DNA of 64,000 nt, taken from NCBI GenBank assembly GCA_965249735.1, contig CBDFMS010000026.1:372001-436000 (forward strand), read 5' to 3'. Within the stretch, counting starts at the first letter, position 1, and each line of letters starts with the position of its first letter. Of this stretch, positions 16,833-31,800 are shown in pieces. The DNA is from JANQSS01 sp965249735 (lineage in GTDB: Bacteria > Bacteroidota > Bacteroidia > Chitinophagales > Saprospiraceae). The position numbers were made by a program, and so were the translations under genes. Below the pieces are notes generated by a model that saw only the letters and a program-made list of their open reading frames with translations, was not told where the DNA came from and ran no database searches.

Positions 16833-19800
16833 ATGAATCAGGAATTCTTAAAAATAATTATGCGTATAGGTATGGCTTTATCTGTCCTATTAGGAAGTTG
16901 TCTGACGACTCATGCAGCAGACTATTATTGGGTCGGTGGTACCGGCAACTGGTCAGACTTTGCCAATCATTGGGCTGATGCTTCGGGTGGTGCCGTCTTC
17001 CACACCAGTGTTCCAAGTGCGGCAGATCGAGTCATTTTTGACGCGAATTCATTCACTGCGGCAAGTCAGATTGTGACCGTCGATGTCAATACGTTTTGTT
17101 CGGACTTCCTCATCGATAACGTCACCTTCAATCCTCAGATCCGGTCTACCGGACCAGCCATAACCGTCGACCAGGACTTCCTGACATTGGGGGGACCTGC
17201 GATTTTTTATTGTCAAGGTAGCTTTATTGTAAATGGCAATTGGATTGCAACTTCCTCTATGACATTCACAACATTCAACACCACTGTGATAGGTGATATA
17301 AGACTTGGCACGTCAACCGGTAGTTGGACTGTAAATAGTAGTCTACAGCTTCATGGATCGATTCATACTTCACCCAATATGACCTTTACCGCAAACAATG
17401 CCATCAATTTTTTATCGGCAACAACAGACTCTATTGATTTGAATGACCATGCACTTAATGCCAGCGTAGTTTTTGATAATGCAACCGGATCCTGGGTGTT
17501 GCTTTCGGACGTGACAACCTCCAATGGCAGAAATTTGACCATGACGAGCGGCAGTTTGATAACAAATGGATATACAATGGACATAGGCGGCAGTTTTACC
17601 GCCAATGCCGCTACGGTTAAAACGCTTGATTTTACAGATTCTGACACATTAAAAGTTGGATTTTTTTGGAATATAGGAAAGACAAATACGACACTAAATA
17701 TGGACTCCTGCACTCTACTTATGAACATTTCGTATAGCAGTGACTATAACTTTTACGGAGGTGATCACACGTATCATAATATCATCGTGAATTATACTAA
17801 CACGAATTCTCATTCCGCTCGTGACTTCAATTTCAATCATTCCAATCAGTACGGTGATATATTTTTTCGTACTCTGGGAACTAGGGCACTCTATGTTTAT
17901 TTTAATGCAGATTCCGACCCCACGGGCAATGTCAGTTATGGTAATATTAATTTGGAAATGAACGTCGCAGGGTCATTTGTAAGGTTTAACGCACAACCCA
18001 GGGCATCATCAACCCATGGTAATATTGATGTCAACATGGTCAATGGAGGCTCCGTCTACAATCAATATGTCATGCATGCAGACGATGTACAAGTTAACTT
18101 TGGAGGAACTTCAACGAGTACCTTCCAATTGGCCGGATTTAACACGCTCGATACATTTGGAAATGTCTTTGTCAATAACAGCGGTTCACTCCCTGTCAAC
18201 ATCCTTTGCTATTCGGCCGCTACTATTGATTCATTGAAATTAAATGCCGGTACAGTTTTGAATTTGTATTATAGTAATACCACCCTAACAATCATGGAGG
18301 CACTCATACTGCAAGGTGATTGTACCGGTCAGGTTGAAGTTAAAAACAATTTTGAGGGAACGCAGAGTCATTTTGTTATTGACCCCGCAGCTGATGTTCA
18401 AGTTGACTATGTTATCTTATCCAACAACAATATAACGCCAAGCGGTACGTACAGCGCGACGAATGCTGTCAATGCCGGTAATATAAGTGGATGGAATTTG
18501 ACGAGTGTAACGCCCACTGATTTGTATTGGGTGGGTGGTACAGGGGCATGGAATGACCCCAGTCATTGGTCTCCTTCAAGTGGTGGAACTGCCGATAGTT
18601 GCAGGCCTGGAACCTATACTAACGTAATTTTTGATGAAAACTCTTTTTCTGCGGGCGGGCAAACTGTGACCTTATCCGGAACAGTGATATTTCGGGACAT
18701 GTTATGGACCAATACGGTAGTAGGAAACCCAACCGTAAATGGGAGTGCCCTTTTCATTGCATACGGAGACATGGTACTCGATGCAACATTTAATTGGAGT
18801 GCATATGCAACCATGGAAATACGTGGATCTATCATCATAGCTCCTGAAGTAAATTGGACATTTGCCGGTCGAATGAATTTCCGTTCTGATTCCACGAACA
18901 ACATCATTGATATGGGTGGAAATGATATCAAAGATGAAATCACTTTCGATTGTATCACCCATCAGACACTGCCAAAATGGACCCTTCAGGATGATTTCAT
19001 TCTAAATAGTCTGTCTACCTCGGATGAAATTACTTTCAGCTGTGGAGAATTCGTAACCAATGGATTTGATGTGGATGCTGCCTATGCTTTCTATTTGACT
19101 CCATCTACTGCACAAGACTCGATAAGTTTAAACTTTGTAGGTTCTGATACCATTCGGATGTATAGATACTGGCGTCATCAATATACGAGAGGTGTCCATA
19201 TGCAAGGCGGAAATTCAATCATTTTAATTGAAAATAATAGTTCCTCTCAAGACATACTTTTTGACGGCGGCCCGGGAGTCACCTATGGGAATGTGCTCCT
19301 GCGAAATACCTATGATGGTCCGGAATCACAACCTATCAATGTTCAGGGTTCAAGTAGTATTGATCATCTCATTTGTCAAAGCACTGGATCTAGTGGTAAT
19401 TCTGTAGTCAACCTGGAGAATTTGGCCAATGAGTCAAATGACTATTCTATGGTGAGTATGACGCTGGCTGGATTAGTCAATACGGTCAATTTTTCCCAAC
19501 TCGCCAACGGCGCCAATTATGGTGATGTAAATTTATTATTCACGAATACCAATAATCCAACCAATACAGTATGGTTTAATACTCCATCGTATGAAGCATC
19601 ATCATTTGGAAATGTTTTTGTGGATCTGGCCACCACCGGGGAAATTAATCATCGTCGATCCAGCCTCTACCAGAATGTCTTGATTTCTGCTGCGAATAGT
19701 TATGATATAGATCTATACAACACAGATTCGATTGGCACGTATAAAACCCAAATTAATTCGGTGACAAATGATGGCACGGCCATCATTCATGTTAATGGAC

Positions 19801-22800
19801 CAATTATTGATTCTTTTATCGTTGCTCCTGCCACGACGATTGAGTTTTTAGGTAATGCCACGATCATGGAGCACTTAAATGTCCTCGGAACCTGTGACAA
19901 AATATTAAAAATTACAAGTAATAGTCCCGGTCTTTCCCGAACCATCAATATGTCAAACGGAGCGACCACATCGGCAGATTTTATCTCTTTGAAGGACAAT
20001 ACCATCAGTGGTAGCGGAACATATAATGCCACGAATGCAGTTGATCTGGGGAATGTAGTTGGATGGACATTGAGTATTGCCGTGCCATTGGACTACTATT
20101 GGGTGGGAGGTAGTGGAAATTGGAATGAATCGTCACATTGGGCGTTGACAAGTGGCGGAGCACCGGACGTATGCATACCAAGCTTTAAAGACAATGTATT
20201 TTTCGATCAAAATTCGTTTTCTGCTTCCGGCCAAACGGTCTCAATAAGCAATTCAGTCGCAGCTGTGAACGATATGACCTGGTTAGCAGGATTGATCGGT
20301 ATACCGGAACTCAACGGAAATCAAAAACTGATTGTCAACGGTGACTTAACTGTCAGTGATACGATGGCCTGGGAACAATCGGGTACCCTTGAATCCGGCG
20401 GTTCAATTTCGATCTTACCGGAAGTTTTATGGAATGACGATGGTGAAACACACTTTATTTCTGATGATACCTCCTTCATCGACTTTGGTGGACATGTATT
20501 AAAATCGGCTGTATTGTTCGAAAGCAAAAGTGGAAGTTCCACACCAAAGTGGACTTTATTAAATGACCTCATCGTCGATGAATTGCTTACAACGACAGAC
20601 GGCATAGATTTCAATGATGGTGTTTTTATTTCTAACGGATATGAAATCGACGCCGGTTACGACTGGATTTTTGCAGGCTCAAGTAATCGTGTTGCAGACT
20701 TTACAGGTACCGACACAATTAGAATGCGTCACAGGTGGCTTTTATCCACTCCAGCAAACGTTTCGCTCGCAATGGGAGCAGCAACTATCATGATTGTTCA
20801 GGAAGTTGGTGGCGCATCATATCAAATTATTAATTTTGATGGAGGACAAAAGAATTACCATAACATCATCATACAAAACGATTTTTTTCCATACGGAAAT
20901 ACTGTCCAGAATATCGATTCAGTTCATCAGTTTCTTTTTAAATCGAGCTACTATCGCGCTTTTTTGAATTTTTACTCGGGTGCGATGACATTCAATACCC
21001 TGAGCTTCGATCTATCAGGAAATTCGACGTCTCCTTCTAACAGACCTATTATGAACTTGAGTCAATCGGCTCCTAATACGATACACCGGTTGAACATGAT
21101 CAATAGTGGTACAGCAAATGCAATGCTCCAGATGACCAGGAACAACACGATTGACTCATTAGTATTGAATGGCCCGGTCGACTTTTATATGTCTAACACA
21201 GGATTAGTACAAACGATTGGCTACATTGAATTGAACTCTTCATGTACCGATCGAATCACAATTCGCGGCTTGACATCCGGTACGCCATCTATATTAAATA
21301 TGACATCACCGGCTGACATTAATGCCGAATGGCTCAACTTGCAATACCATACAATCCAGGGATCCGGGACATATAACGCTGAAAAATCCACAACGACAGG
21401 AACCGTTACAGGATGGAATATCATGGAAGCCGCATTTACTTTGTATTGGATTGGAGGAAATGGCAATTGGACAGATCCGACTAATTGGTCTTTGACAAGT
21501 GGAGGTCCACCGAATAATTGCTTGATTCCCACCGCCAGTGATAATGTAATCTTTGATGCAAATTCATTTACCGGTACCGGACAGCGTGTGACAATTGATC
21601 AGGCCCTTTCTTGCAAAAATATGATATGGAATGGGGCCCTGTTTAATCCGGAGTTTTATTCATTTAACACAGTAGAGATTTTTGGAACACTTATAATAAA
21701 AGACGAAATTAAATGGACTGCCTATTATGCACTTACCATACATGGATCGATGGAAATGAACTCGGACATGACACAGACCTTCACTCCAGGGAGTCCCGTT
21801 TATTTCAAATCAACACTTCCGGGGAATACCATTCGTATGGGGGGATATGAATTTAATCGCAATGTCGAGTTTGATGGGATTGGAGGTGAGTGGACTTTGC
21901 TGGATGATTTTATCATAGAAGAATTGAGTTCTCCGGATTCAAAAGGAATAACCTATAAAGCCGGAAAATTAATTTCCAATGGATTTAATATTGATGCATC
22001 CAGTTATTTTAAGTATTCAGGTAATAGTCAGAAAGAATTTGATTTTACCGGATCCGATAGTGTAAAAATGTCGGGCGAATGGAGTATGGCCACAACCAAC
22101 ACCGTGCTGAATATGGATGATTGTACATTGATTATTGATCGAGAAACAAGCGGAACTATTTACCTCCGTGGAGGGAACCATACATATCATGACGTCGAGA
22201 TTCGGAATTCATATCTCTATAACAGCACGATATATATTTATCATAATAACGCGTTTCGTGATTTCAGAATGACAACGAATTTGAGAAAAAACCTTCTTTT
22301 CTTTGATAGTAACAGCTTTAGAAATTTCAACACAAACTACGACTATGACGATGTGGTGAACCCGCCATCAATCACGTTCAATTCAACTAATTCCTTCACC
22401 AGTTTTTCAATCATTTCGATTGGAGATCAGGGTCCTTCCCCCGTAAAATTCTTAGATGACAACACCTTCGGAAGTTTTGTAGCTACCGGAAAAGGCACCC
22501 GAATCGAATTTGGGGCCGGAATGACGCAGACCGTAGATAATCTGGCCATCCTGGGTACAGGTAGTGCGCCTGTCTTGTTGAATTCGACACTCACTGATTC
22601 CTCAGCTACGATTGAAAAATTATCGGGCGAAGTATGTCTCGACTTCATTAACCTTAAGGATATCAATGCCACCGGCGGAGCCACATTTAATGCCGGGGCC
22701 AGCAGTGTAGATCTCGGAAATAATACGAATTGGTCATTTAATTCTTGCTCAGGATTCTACTGGGTAGGTGGTTCAGGAAATTGGTCTGACTTGTCACATT

Positions 22801-25800
22801 GGGCCTCTTCTTCGGGAGGCGTAGCCAACAAATTGGTTCTGCCACTTTTTGCAGATGATGTCTATTTCGACTTTAATTCATTTACAACTCCGGGGCAGGT
22901 TGTTACCCTGGATACCATCCCGACGACCCTAGATATGAACTGGTTGTCTTCCGCATATTCCCCCACTCTCAATCCCGGAAGCATATCCGATATTAATATT
23001 TATGGCTCCCTGTATTTTACTTCTGCCATGACGAATAATTATACCGGAAACTATAATTTCAAAGGAAGTTCTGATACTTTTTTTATAGACGGTGCAGGAC
23101 AGAATTTATCAGTAATTAATATTGAAGGTCCGGCTCCTGCCAATCCTACGGCTTTTTGGAATTTAGTAAATGATCTGAACGCGGATAGCGTAAACATTAC
23201 GCAAGGAGGAATTAATTTAAATTCATTTGATCTCACGGCATCATATGTCAATATAAATTCATCGGATACAAAAATAATTCAGCTGGGATCGGGCGATATT
23301 ACCATAAATAACGGCGCCTGGAGAGTCCAGGATACGACCGGATTATCGTTTGATGCAGCCACCTCCGGTATTCATATGGAGGATACCTCTGCCCTATTTG
23401 AAGGGGGAGGTTTAACATATAATAATGTGCATTTCAATTCGAATCCTATGCAAACGGCATCACTCAAAGGTTCGAATACATTTAATATTTTGGAATTTAG
23501 TCCGGGTCTTGATATGACCCTCGAAGATCATTCCACACAAACCATGCTTACCGAGCTATTAACAGCGGGTACATGTCAGAATGAAATTTTTATTCAATCC
23601 GAAACGGTAGATTCAACTGCCAATTTCATTCAATCCTCCGGCACAGTAAATGCTATTTTTAATACTATTAAAGATAATGCAGCATCGGGAGGAGCAACTT
23701 TTAATGCTGCAAATTGCATCGACGCAGGAGGAAATTCAGGTTGGAATTTCTCTGCACCCCCTCCCTACTCCGTCTCGATTATTGGAACAGACGCGACTTG
23801 TCCTGAACTTAACAATGGATCAGCTACCGCGAATGTATCCGGGGGTATTGCACCATTTTCATATGCGTGGTCAAACTTTGACAATACTCAGACCACCAAT
23901 TTTTTAGTCGCTGGAATCTACAGTGTGTCGGTTACGGATAGTACGGGTTGTGTGGCCGTTGATACGGTTACGATAAGTCAACCATCAACCTACAATTTTT
24001 CAGTTTCCGGTTTGCCGGGCGATACCATTTGCTATACGGGCACAGATGCGACCATAGAAATCACCGTAACGGGAGCTGCCCTTCCGTTAACCTATTTATG
24101 GAATGACGGAGGAACCACAGAAGATCGCACTGGTCTGACCCGCGGAACGTATAGTGTAGTGGTCACCGATAGCAACAATTGTGAAATAATGGAGTCGGTA
24201 GACATCATCACGTATGATTCTCTGGATGCCACCTTCGCGGCTTCTTCAGCCGTGATTTGTTCCGATGCCATTTATACCTTTACCTCATCCGGAAATAATA
24301 CAGGCCTGCCCTGGACTTATGACTGGGATTTTGGGACGGCTACAGCCACTGACTCCATTGCACAACATACATTTCTATCTACAGGAGCGCACGCTGTCAA
24401 TTTAACAGTTACTGACTTTAGAAATTGTGAAGGAAGTCACTCTGAACTATACGACGTACTTCCGGGAATTCAAGTTACGGCTGATGTAACAGGCACTTCG
24501 TGTCCTACGGCTTGCGATGGCAGTATTGCTTTAAATGTTTCAGGAGGGACGGGACCGATCGAAGTGTCGCTGCAGGAATTTAATCACGGTTTTGACGGCA
24601 CAGTGATTGACAACGCTGTATTTGAATATGATAATTTCGTTAATTACTCGCAGAACAATGAATTATCAGCGGCATCAAGTGATTTTTCAACTTATTTCAG
24701 GACACTCGAAACCTTTGAAAGAGCCGTGGATAAAGAATTTACGTTTAGATTTTTTATTGGTTATGACGCTGACACTTGGATCGGGTGGTATACAAATGGA
24801 CCTATGTCCAATTACTATGTCGACATCGTATACGCCATGCGAATCGGGGCCAGTAATACATCGCCCTACCTCTATATATATGAGGATGGAAGTTTTGAAC
24901 AAAGTGTAGGGCACCTGGTGACATCATTCGCGTACAATGCCTGGTATGATTGTCGAATTGTACTGAAGGCTGTAGGAGCAGAATACTACATCAGAAAAGA
25001 CGGTAATTCGCTTTGGGATCATGTTTATTCATCAAGTTATTCTTCTGAGGATGACCTAAGATTGGGCATGAATCATCAAGATAATACGATGCAAACGGAT
25101 GATTGGATCGTTCGGACAGTCAATCCTGACACCTCCGGATTGTGTGTTGGAGATTACAACTTCTCAATTTCAGATTCTGTCGGTTGTGAAATTAGCTTGA
25201 CCAGATCAGTGTCCAGCACTGACACGATTCCACCTTCCATCACCTGTCCGGCTGATGTTAGTGTGAGTAATGATGCCGGCGCTTGTTCAGCTACCTCAGT
25301 CAATTTAGGTAGTCCCGTGACATCAGACAATTGTGGTATTGACAGCCTGTTCAATGATGCTCCAGACACATTTCTTTTGGGAACAACACGGGTAACATGG
25401 ACAGTCACGGACTCTTCCGGAAACCAGGATACCTGTTCTCATGTCGTCATCGTATCAGATACGACAGCACCAAATATGACTTGTAAAAATATCATCGTTC
25501 AGCTCGATAGTAACAACATGGCATCCATCGCTCCCGGCGATCTTGATGATGGAAGTTCAGATAACTGCGGAAATATGGTGCTAAGTTTTGGATCAGGCCA
25601 GATATCTTTTGATTGTGATGATGCAGATCAGATGTTCAATGTCACACTCATAGGTGTTGATGACGCCGGGAACACTGATTCTTGTACCGCCCAGGTGACG
25701 ATTGCCGATGACAACTATCCTTGTAATCAAGCCCCTGTCGCTGCCTGTCAGGATATCACCGTATTCGCAAATGGTAGCTGTCAGGGTACAGCAGCCGCTC

Positions 25801-28800
25801 CAGATTTTGATAATGGTTCTTCGGATCCGGATTTGGACTCGTTGATCTTTTCTGTCGTTCCTGCAGGACCTTATTCCATTGGAACGACCGATGTTGTTGT
25901 TACTGTATCCGACACTTTTGGAGAAATGGACACCTGTCATGCCTCGGTGACGGTGCAGGATACGACCAGCCCTTCCCCGATTTGCAAGAATATAATCGTG
26001 TATCTCGATTCAAATGGAAATGCAAGTATTGATTCAAATGCGCTTGAAAATGGCTCAAGTGATAATTGTAGCATTGACTCTCTATCTGTTAGCCCTCAGG
26101 CATTTACATGTGTAGATACAGGGTCAAATATCGTGACCATGACGGTCACGGACGTCAATGGAAATTCAGCCATTTGCAACGCAACAGTCACCGTTCTTGA
26201 TACGCTTAATCCAACACCCGTATGTAAAAACATTACGGTCTTTCTGGATGAAAATGGTTCCGTATCCCTGGACTCCAATGCCGTGGAAGATGGATCAAAT
26301 GACAATTGCGGCATCGCATCTGTATCGGTCAGCCCAAATTCATTTATTTGCGCGGATACCGGCGCTCAATTGGTGACCATGACCGTCACCGATGTCAATG
26401 GAAATTCTGCTGTCTGTGGGGCGACCATTACAGTTGTCGACACACTCAAACCAACACCGTTATGCAAAAACATCACCGTCTACCTGGATGAAAATGGTAC
26501 CGTATCCCTGGATTCAAATGCAGTGGAAAACGGATCATCTGATAATTGCGGTATTGCTTCTGTATCGGTCAGCCCAAATTCATTTATTTGCGCTGATACC
26601 GGTGCTCAATCTGTGACCATGACAGTCACCGATGTCAATGGAAATTCAGCCAATTGCAGCGCGACAGTCACCGTTCTTGATACGCTTAATCCAACACCCG
26701 TATGTAAAAACATCACGGTCTTTCTGGATGAAAATGGTTCCGTATCCCTGGATTCAAATGCAGTGGAAGACGGATCAAGTGACAACTGTACCATTGCTTC
26801 CGTTTCAGTAAGTCCAAATTCATTTATTTGCGCTGATACCGGGACTCAATCTGTGACCATGACGGTCACAGATGTCAATGGAAATTCAGCGAATTGCAAC
26901 GCAACAGTCACTGTTCTTGATACACTTAGTCCAATCGCTGTATGTAAAAATATTACGGTCTTTCTTGATGAAAATGGCGCCGTATCCCTGGATTCCAATG
27001 CAGTGGATGACGGATCAAGTGATAATTGTGGCATCGCTTCTGTATCGGTCAGCCCAAATTCCTTCAATTGTCTCGACACGGGAGCAAATTTGGTGACCAT
27101 GACGGTCACAGACGTGAATGGTAATTCATCCATATGCAGTGCAACGGTAACGGTAGAAGACAACGAAGATCCTGTACCTGACGTGGTTAATCTACCTGAT
27201 GCCACCGGAGAATGCAGCGTAACCGTAATGGCTCCTACAGCTACTGATAATTGTGCCGGAGCAGTCACCGGAACCACAACAGATCCGACGACGTATACCA
27301 CACAAGGAACGTTCAATGTAAGCTGGACTTATGATGACGGAAACGGTAATACAAGTTCACAAAACCAAACGGTAATTGTAGACGATGTAACCCCTCCTGT
27401 GGCCAACTGCCAGGACATTACGGTTGTTCTTGACAGTATGGGTAATGCAAGTATCACAGCTGCGGATATTATTCCGCCGGGCACATTTAATGGATTTTTT
27501 GATAGTGGGCAAAGCATAGGTCCCGCAATCAGTAGATACGGTTCAGCAATTGGTGATATTGATGGCGATGGGGATCTGGACGCTGTAACAGCCAATTGGA
27601 ATGACGCACCTAACCGCGTTTTCTTCAATGACGGCACTGGCAATTTTACAGATAGCGGACAGCTTTTGGGGAGTTCTACAACACGATCTCTTACATTGGG
27701 TGATGTGGATGGAGATGGTGACCTCGACGTATTTTGCTCCAATAACAACCAACCCAACAAAGTGTATTTAAATGATGGAAGCGGTAATTTCACAGACAGC
27801 GGCCAGAATTTGGGTACTTCATATAGCTGGCATACATCATTTGGGGATGTTGATGGCGATGGTGATTTGGATGCTTTCGTGGCTAACACACTTAATCAAC
27901 CTAACCTTGTTTGGATAAATAATGGAAATGGCGTTTTTACAGATAGTGGCCAATCGCTGGGTTCACAGTATAGTGCAAGCGTAGAGCTGGGGGACCTGGA
28001 TGGTGATGGCGACCTGGATGCCTTTGTGAACAATGGTAATACCACAAATAATGCGAATCGGGTATATTTTAATGATGGTACTGGCACGTTTACAGATAGT
28101 GGTCAGGCCTTAGGCCTTAATCACAGCGGCGGATTGGATCTTGGAGATGTAGATGGGGATGGTGATCTCGATGCCATAGCAGCTAATTCCAGCACTAATG
28201 CCATACTTTGGCTAAATGACGGTACCGGTAGCTTCACCGATAGTGGTCAGTCGCTCGGAGCAGGATATACTTATCCTGTATTCGCTGACTTTGATAGTGA
28301 TGGAGACCTGGATATCCATTTCGGGAAAAACGGTCCACCAAATCCTGTTTATCTGAATGACGGCGCCGGTAATTATAGCTATAGCGGATTCTCAATTGGC
28401 ACTTCTAAAGCTAGACGCGCCTCAGTTGGCGACCTGGATGGTGACGGGGATTTGGACATATTTGAACCCAACAATGGTGAAGTAAGCCGAGTCTACTTTA
28501 ACAACTCAGTTCTGTCTGTCTTTGACAACTGCGGTATCGTCAGCGACACCATTGATATTAGCAACTTCGGTTGCTCAGATGTAGGAACAGACACAGTAAC
28601 ATTAACCGTCATTGACGTTGGGGGGAATGTGACACAATGCACCTCAACAGTCACCGTTCTTGATACCATCAATCCAACTGCCGTATGTAAAAACATTACG
28701 GTCTTTCTGGATGAAAATGGTTCCGTATCCCTGGATTCAAATGCAGTGGAAGACGGTTCAAGTGACAACTGTACCATAGCTTCCGTTTCAGTCAGCCCAA

Positions 28801-31800
28801 ATTCATTTATTTGCGCTGATACCGGCGCTCAATCGGTGACCATGACAGTCACTGATGTCAATGATAATTCAGCCAATTGCAGCGCAACAGTCACCGTTCT
28901 TGATACCATTAATCCAATCGCCGTATGTAAAAACATCACAGTCTTTTTGGATGAAAATGGTTCCGTATCCCTGGACTCAAATGCCGTGAATAATGGATCA
29001 AGTGACAACTGTACCATTGCTTCTGTATCAGTCGGTCCAAATTCATTTATTTGCGCTGATACCGGGGCTCAATCGGTGACCATGACAGTCACTGATGTCA
29101 ATGGTAATTCAGCCAATTGTAACGCGACAGTCACTGTTCTTGATACGCTTAATCCAATCGCCGTATGTAAAAACATCACAGTCTATTTGGATGAAAATGG
29201 TTCCGTATCCCTGGATTCCAATGCAGTGGAAGACGGATCAAGTGATAATTGCGGCATCACTTCTGTATCGGTCAGCCCAAATTCATTTATTTGTGTGGAT
29301 ACAGGAGCAAACCTAGTGACCATGACTGTCACGGATGTCAATGGTAATTCGTCCATCTGTGCAGCCACAGTCACAGTTTTCGACACCCTAAAACCAACAG
29401 CGATATGCAAGAACATCACCCTCTACCTGGATGAAAATGGCTCCGTCTCGCTCGATTCAAATGCAGTGGAAGACGGATCAACTGATAATTGCGGCATTGC
29501 TTCTGTATCTGTCAGCCCAAATTCATTCATTTGCGCTGATACCGGGGCTCAATCGGTGACCATGACAGTCACTGATGTCAATGGTAATTCAGCCAATTGC
29601 AACGCGACAGTCACTGTTGTGGACTCTACTAGTCCAACTTTGGTTTGCCCTGATCTGGGTGGTGGATCATCTGAAGAGCTGGATCAATCGAATATCCTGG
29701 TAGACGGCGATGCTTTTGTGGGAATAGGGTTGGGTTTGGGCCAGTCATTTACAGCCGGTAGTAGCGGTTTACTTACCAAAATTACTGTCAAGGTGTCTGT
29801 GGAAATATTTCCAGGAAATTTTGTAGCTAGTATTGAAGGAGATTCAGCCGTACTCTATATCCAATCACCAGGTGAATATACCTTTGTCTTTACTTCTCCC
29901 ATCACGGTGATAGCGGGGGAGGTCTATGAGTTTTTCATTAATGTCCCGACGGCTGGGCCATTCACCGGATTTGCCGAGATAGGCAGTGACGTATATGCCG
30001 GAGGTAACATGATCTGGATTAATGCTGGAAGTCCCATGGATTTGCCTTCCAATGATATGTATTTCAAAACTTTTGTTGATCCGGTGACAGTCTTTTATAC
30101 AGATTCCGGTTTATGTACGGCTGAACTAAGTTTATTTGCTTCAGCAGCGGATTCTTGTGGAATCGACACAGTAACCTATAATATTGGGGGACAAGGAATT
30201 AGCTTCCCACATATGTTCAATGTCGGGACTACGACAGTAGATGTTTTAGCCATAGATGAGCATGGAAATTCCTCAGCATGCTCCTACTCAGTTACTGTCC
30301 AGGATACGACAAGTCCCAACGCCATATGTCAAGACATCAATGTTTATCTGGATGAAAATGGCTCCGTATCCCTCGATTCAAATGCCGTGGATAATGGTTC
30401 AACTGATAACTGTACCATCACTTCTATAACAGTCAGCCCAAATTCATTCAATTGTGTCGATACAGGAGCAAATTCAGTTACCATGACGGTCACTGATGTC
30501 AATGGTAATTCGTCCATGTGCAGTGCAACAGTCACTGTTCTTGATACGCTTAACCCGACTCCTTTATGTAAAAACATCACAGTTTATCTGGATGAAAATG
30601 GTTCCGTATCCCTGGATTCAAATGCAGTCGAAAACGGATCAAGTGACAACTGTCTCATCGCTTCTGTATCTGTCAGCCCAAATTCATTCATTTGTGTGGA
30701 TACAGGAACAAACCTAGTAACCATGACGGTCACTGATGTCAATGGTAATTCAGCCAATTGCAGCGCAACAGTCACCGTTCTGGATACGCTTAATCCAATC
30801 GCCGTATGTAAAAATATTACGGTCTTTCTGGATGAAAATGGCGCCGTATCCCTGGATTCAAATGCAGTGGATAATGGTTCAACTGATAACTGTACAACCA
30901 CTTCTGTATCTGTCAGCCCAAATTCATTCATTTGTGCCGACACAGGAGCAAATTTAGTGACCATGACAGTCACAGATGTCAATGGTAATTCGTCCATCTG
31001 TGCAGCCACAGTCACAGTTATCGACACCCTAAAACCAACAGCGATATGCAAGAACATCACGGTCTACCTGGATGAAAATGGCTCCGTCTCGCTCGATTCT
31101 AATGCGCTAGAGGACGGATCAAGTGACAACTGTACAATCGCTTCTGTATCTGTTAGCCCAAATCTATTTACGTGTGCTGACGCCGGTCCTCAAATCGCCA
31201 CAATGACGGTGACTGACATAAATGGAAACTTATCTACTTGCATAGCAACCGTCACTGTTGTGGACACAACTAGTCCAACCCTGGTTTGCCCTGATCTTAA
31301 TGGTGTATCAACTGAGGGGCTGGATCAATCGAATACCATACACGAGGGCCCTATGACTGTTCTTTACACAGTAGGTGCAGGCCAGTCATTTACAACCGGG
31401 AGTAGCGGTTTATTGACTAAAATTACCGTCAAGGTGTTGGAGTTATTCGTAGCCGGAAACATAGAAGCTGGTATTGGAGGAGAGACGTCCGTAATCAGCG
31501 TCACAGATACAGGTGATTATACCTTTGTCTTTGCTTCTCCCATCACGGTAATGGCAGGGCAGGTTTATGACTTCTCCATCCATGGACTGGGTGGTACATG
31601 GATCTCCCTTGCTTATAATTCCAGTGACGTATATGCCGGAGGTCACTTGATCGTTTTCACTGGTGGAATTCCCACTAATGTGCCTTCGAGTGATCTGTAT
31701 TTCGAAACTTTTGTGCTTGAGCCTGCGACAGTCTTTTACACAGATCCCGGATTATGTACGGCTGAACTGAGTTTATTTGCAACAGCAACTGATTCTTGTG

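Noticed and set aside
16573..16836. Short plus-strand frame (87 codons) before the giant gene
   Set aside because: It has no protein-like features, overlaps the giant gene's start by 4 bases and lies in the likely leader.
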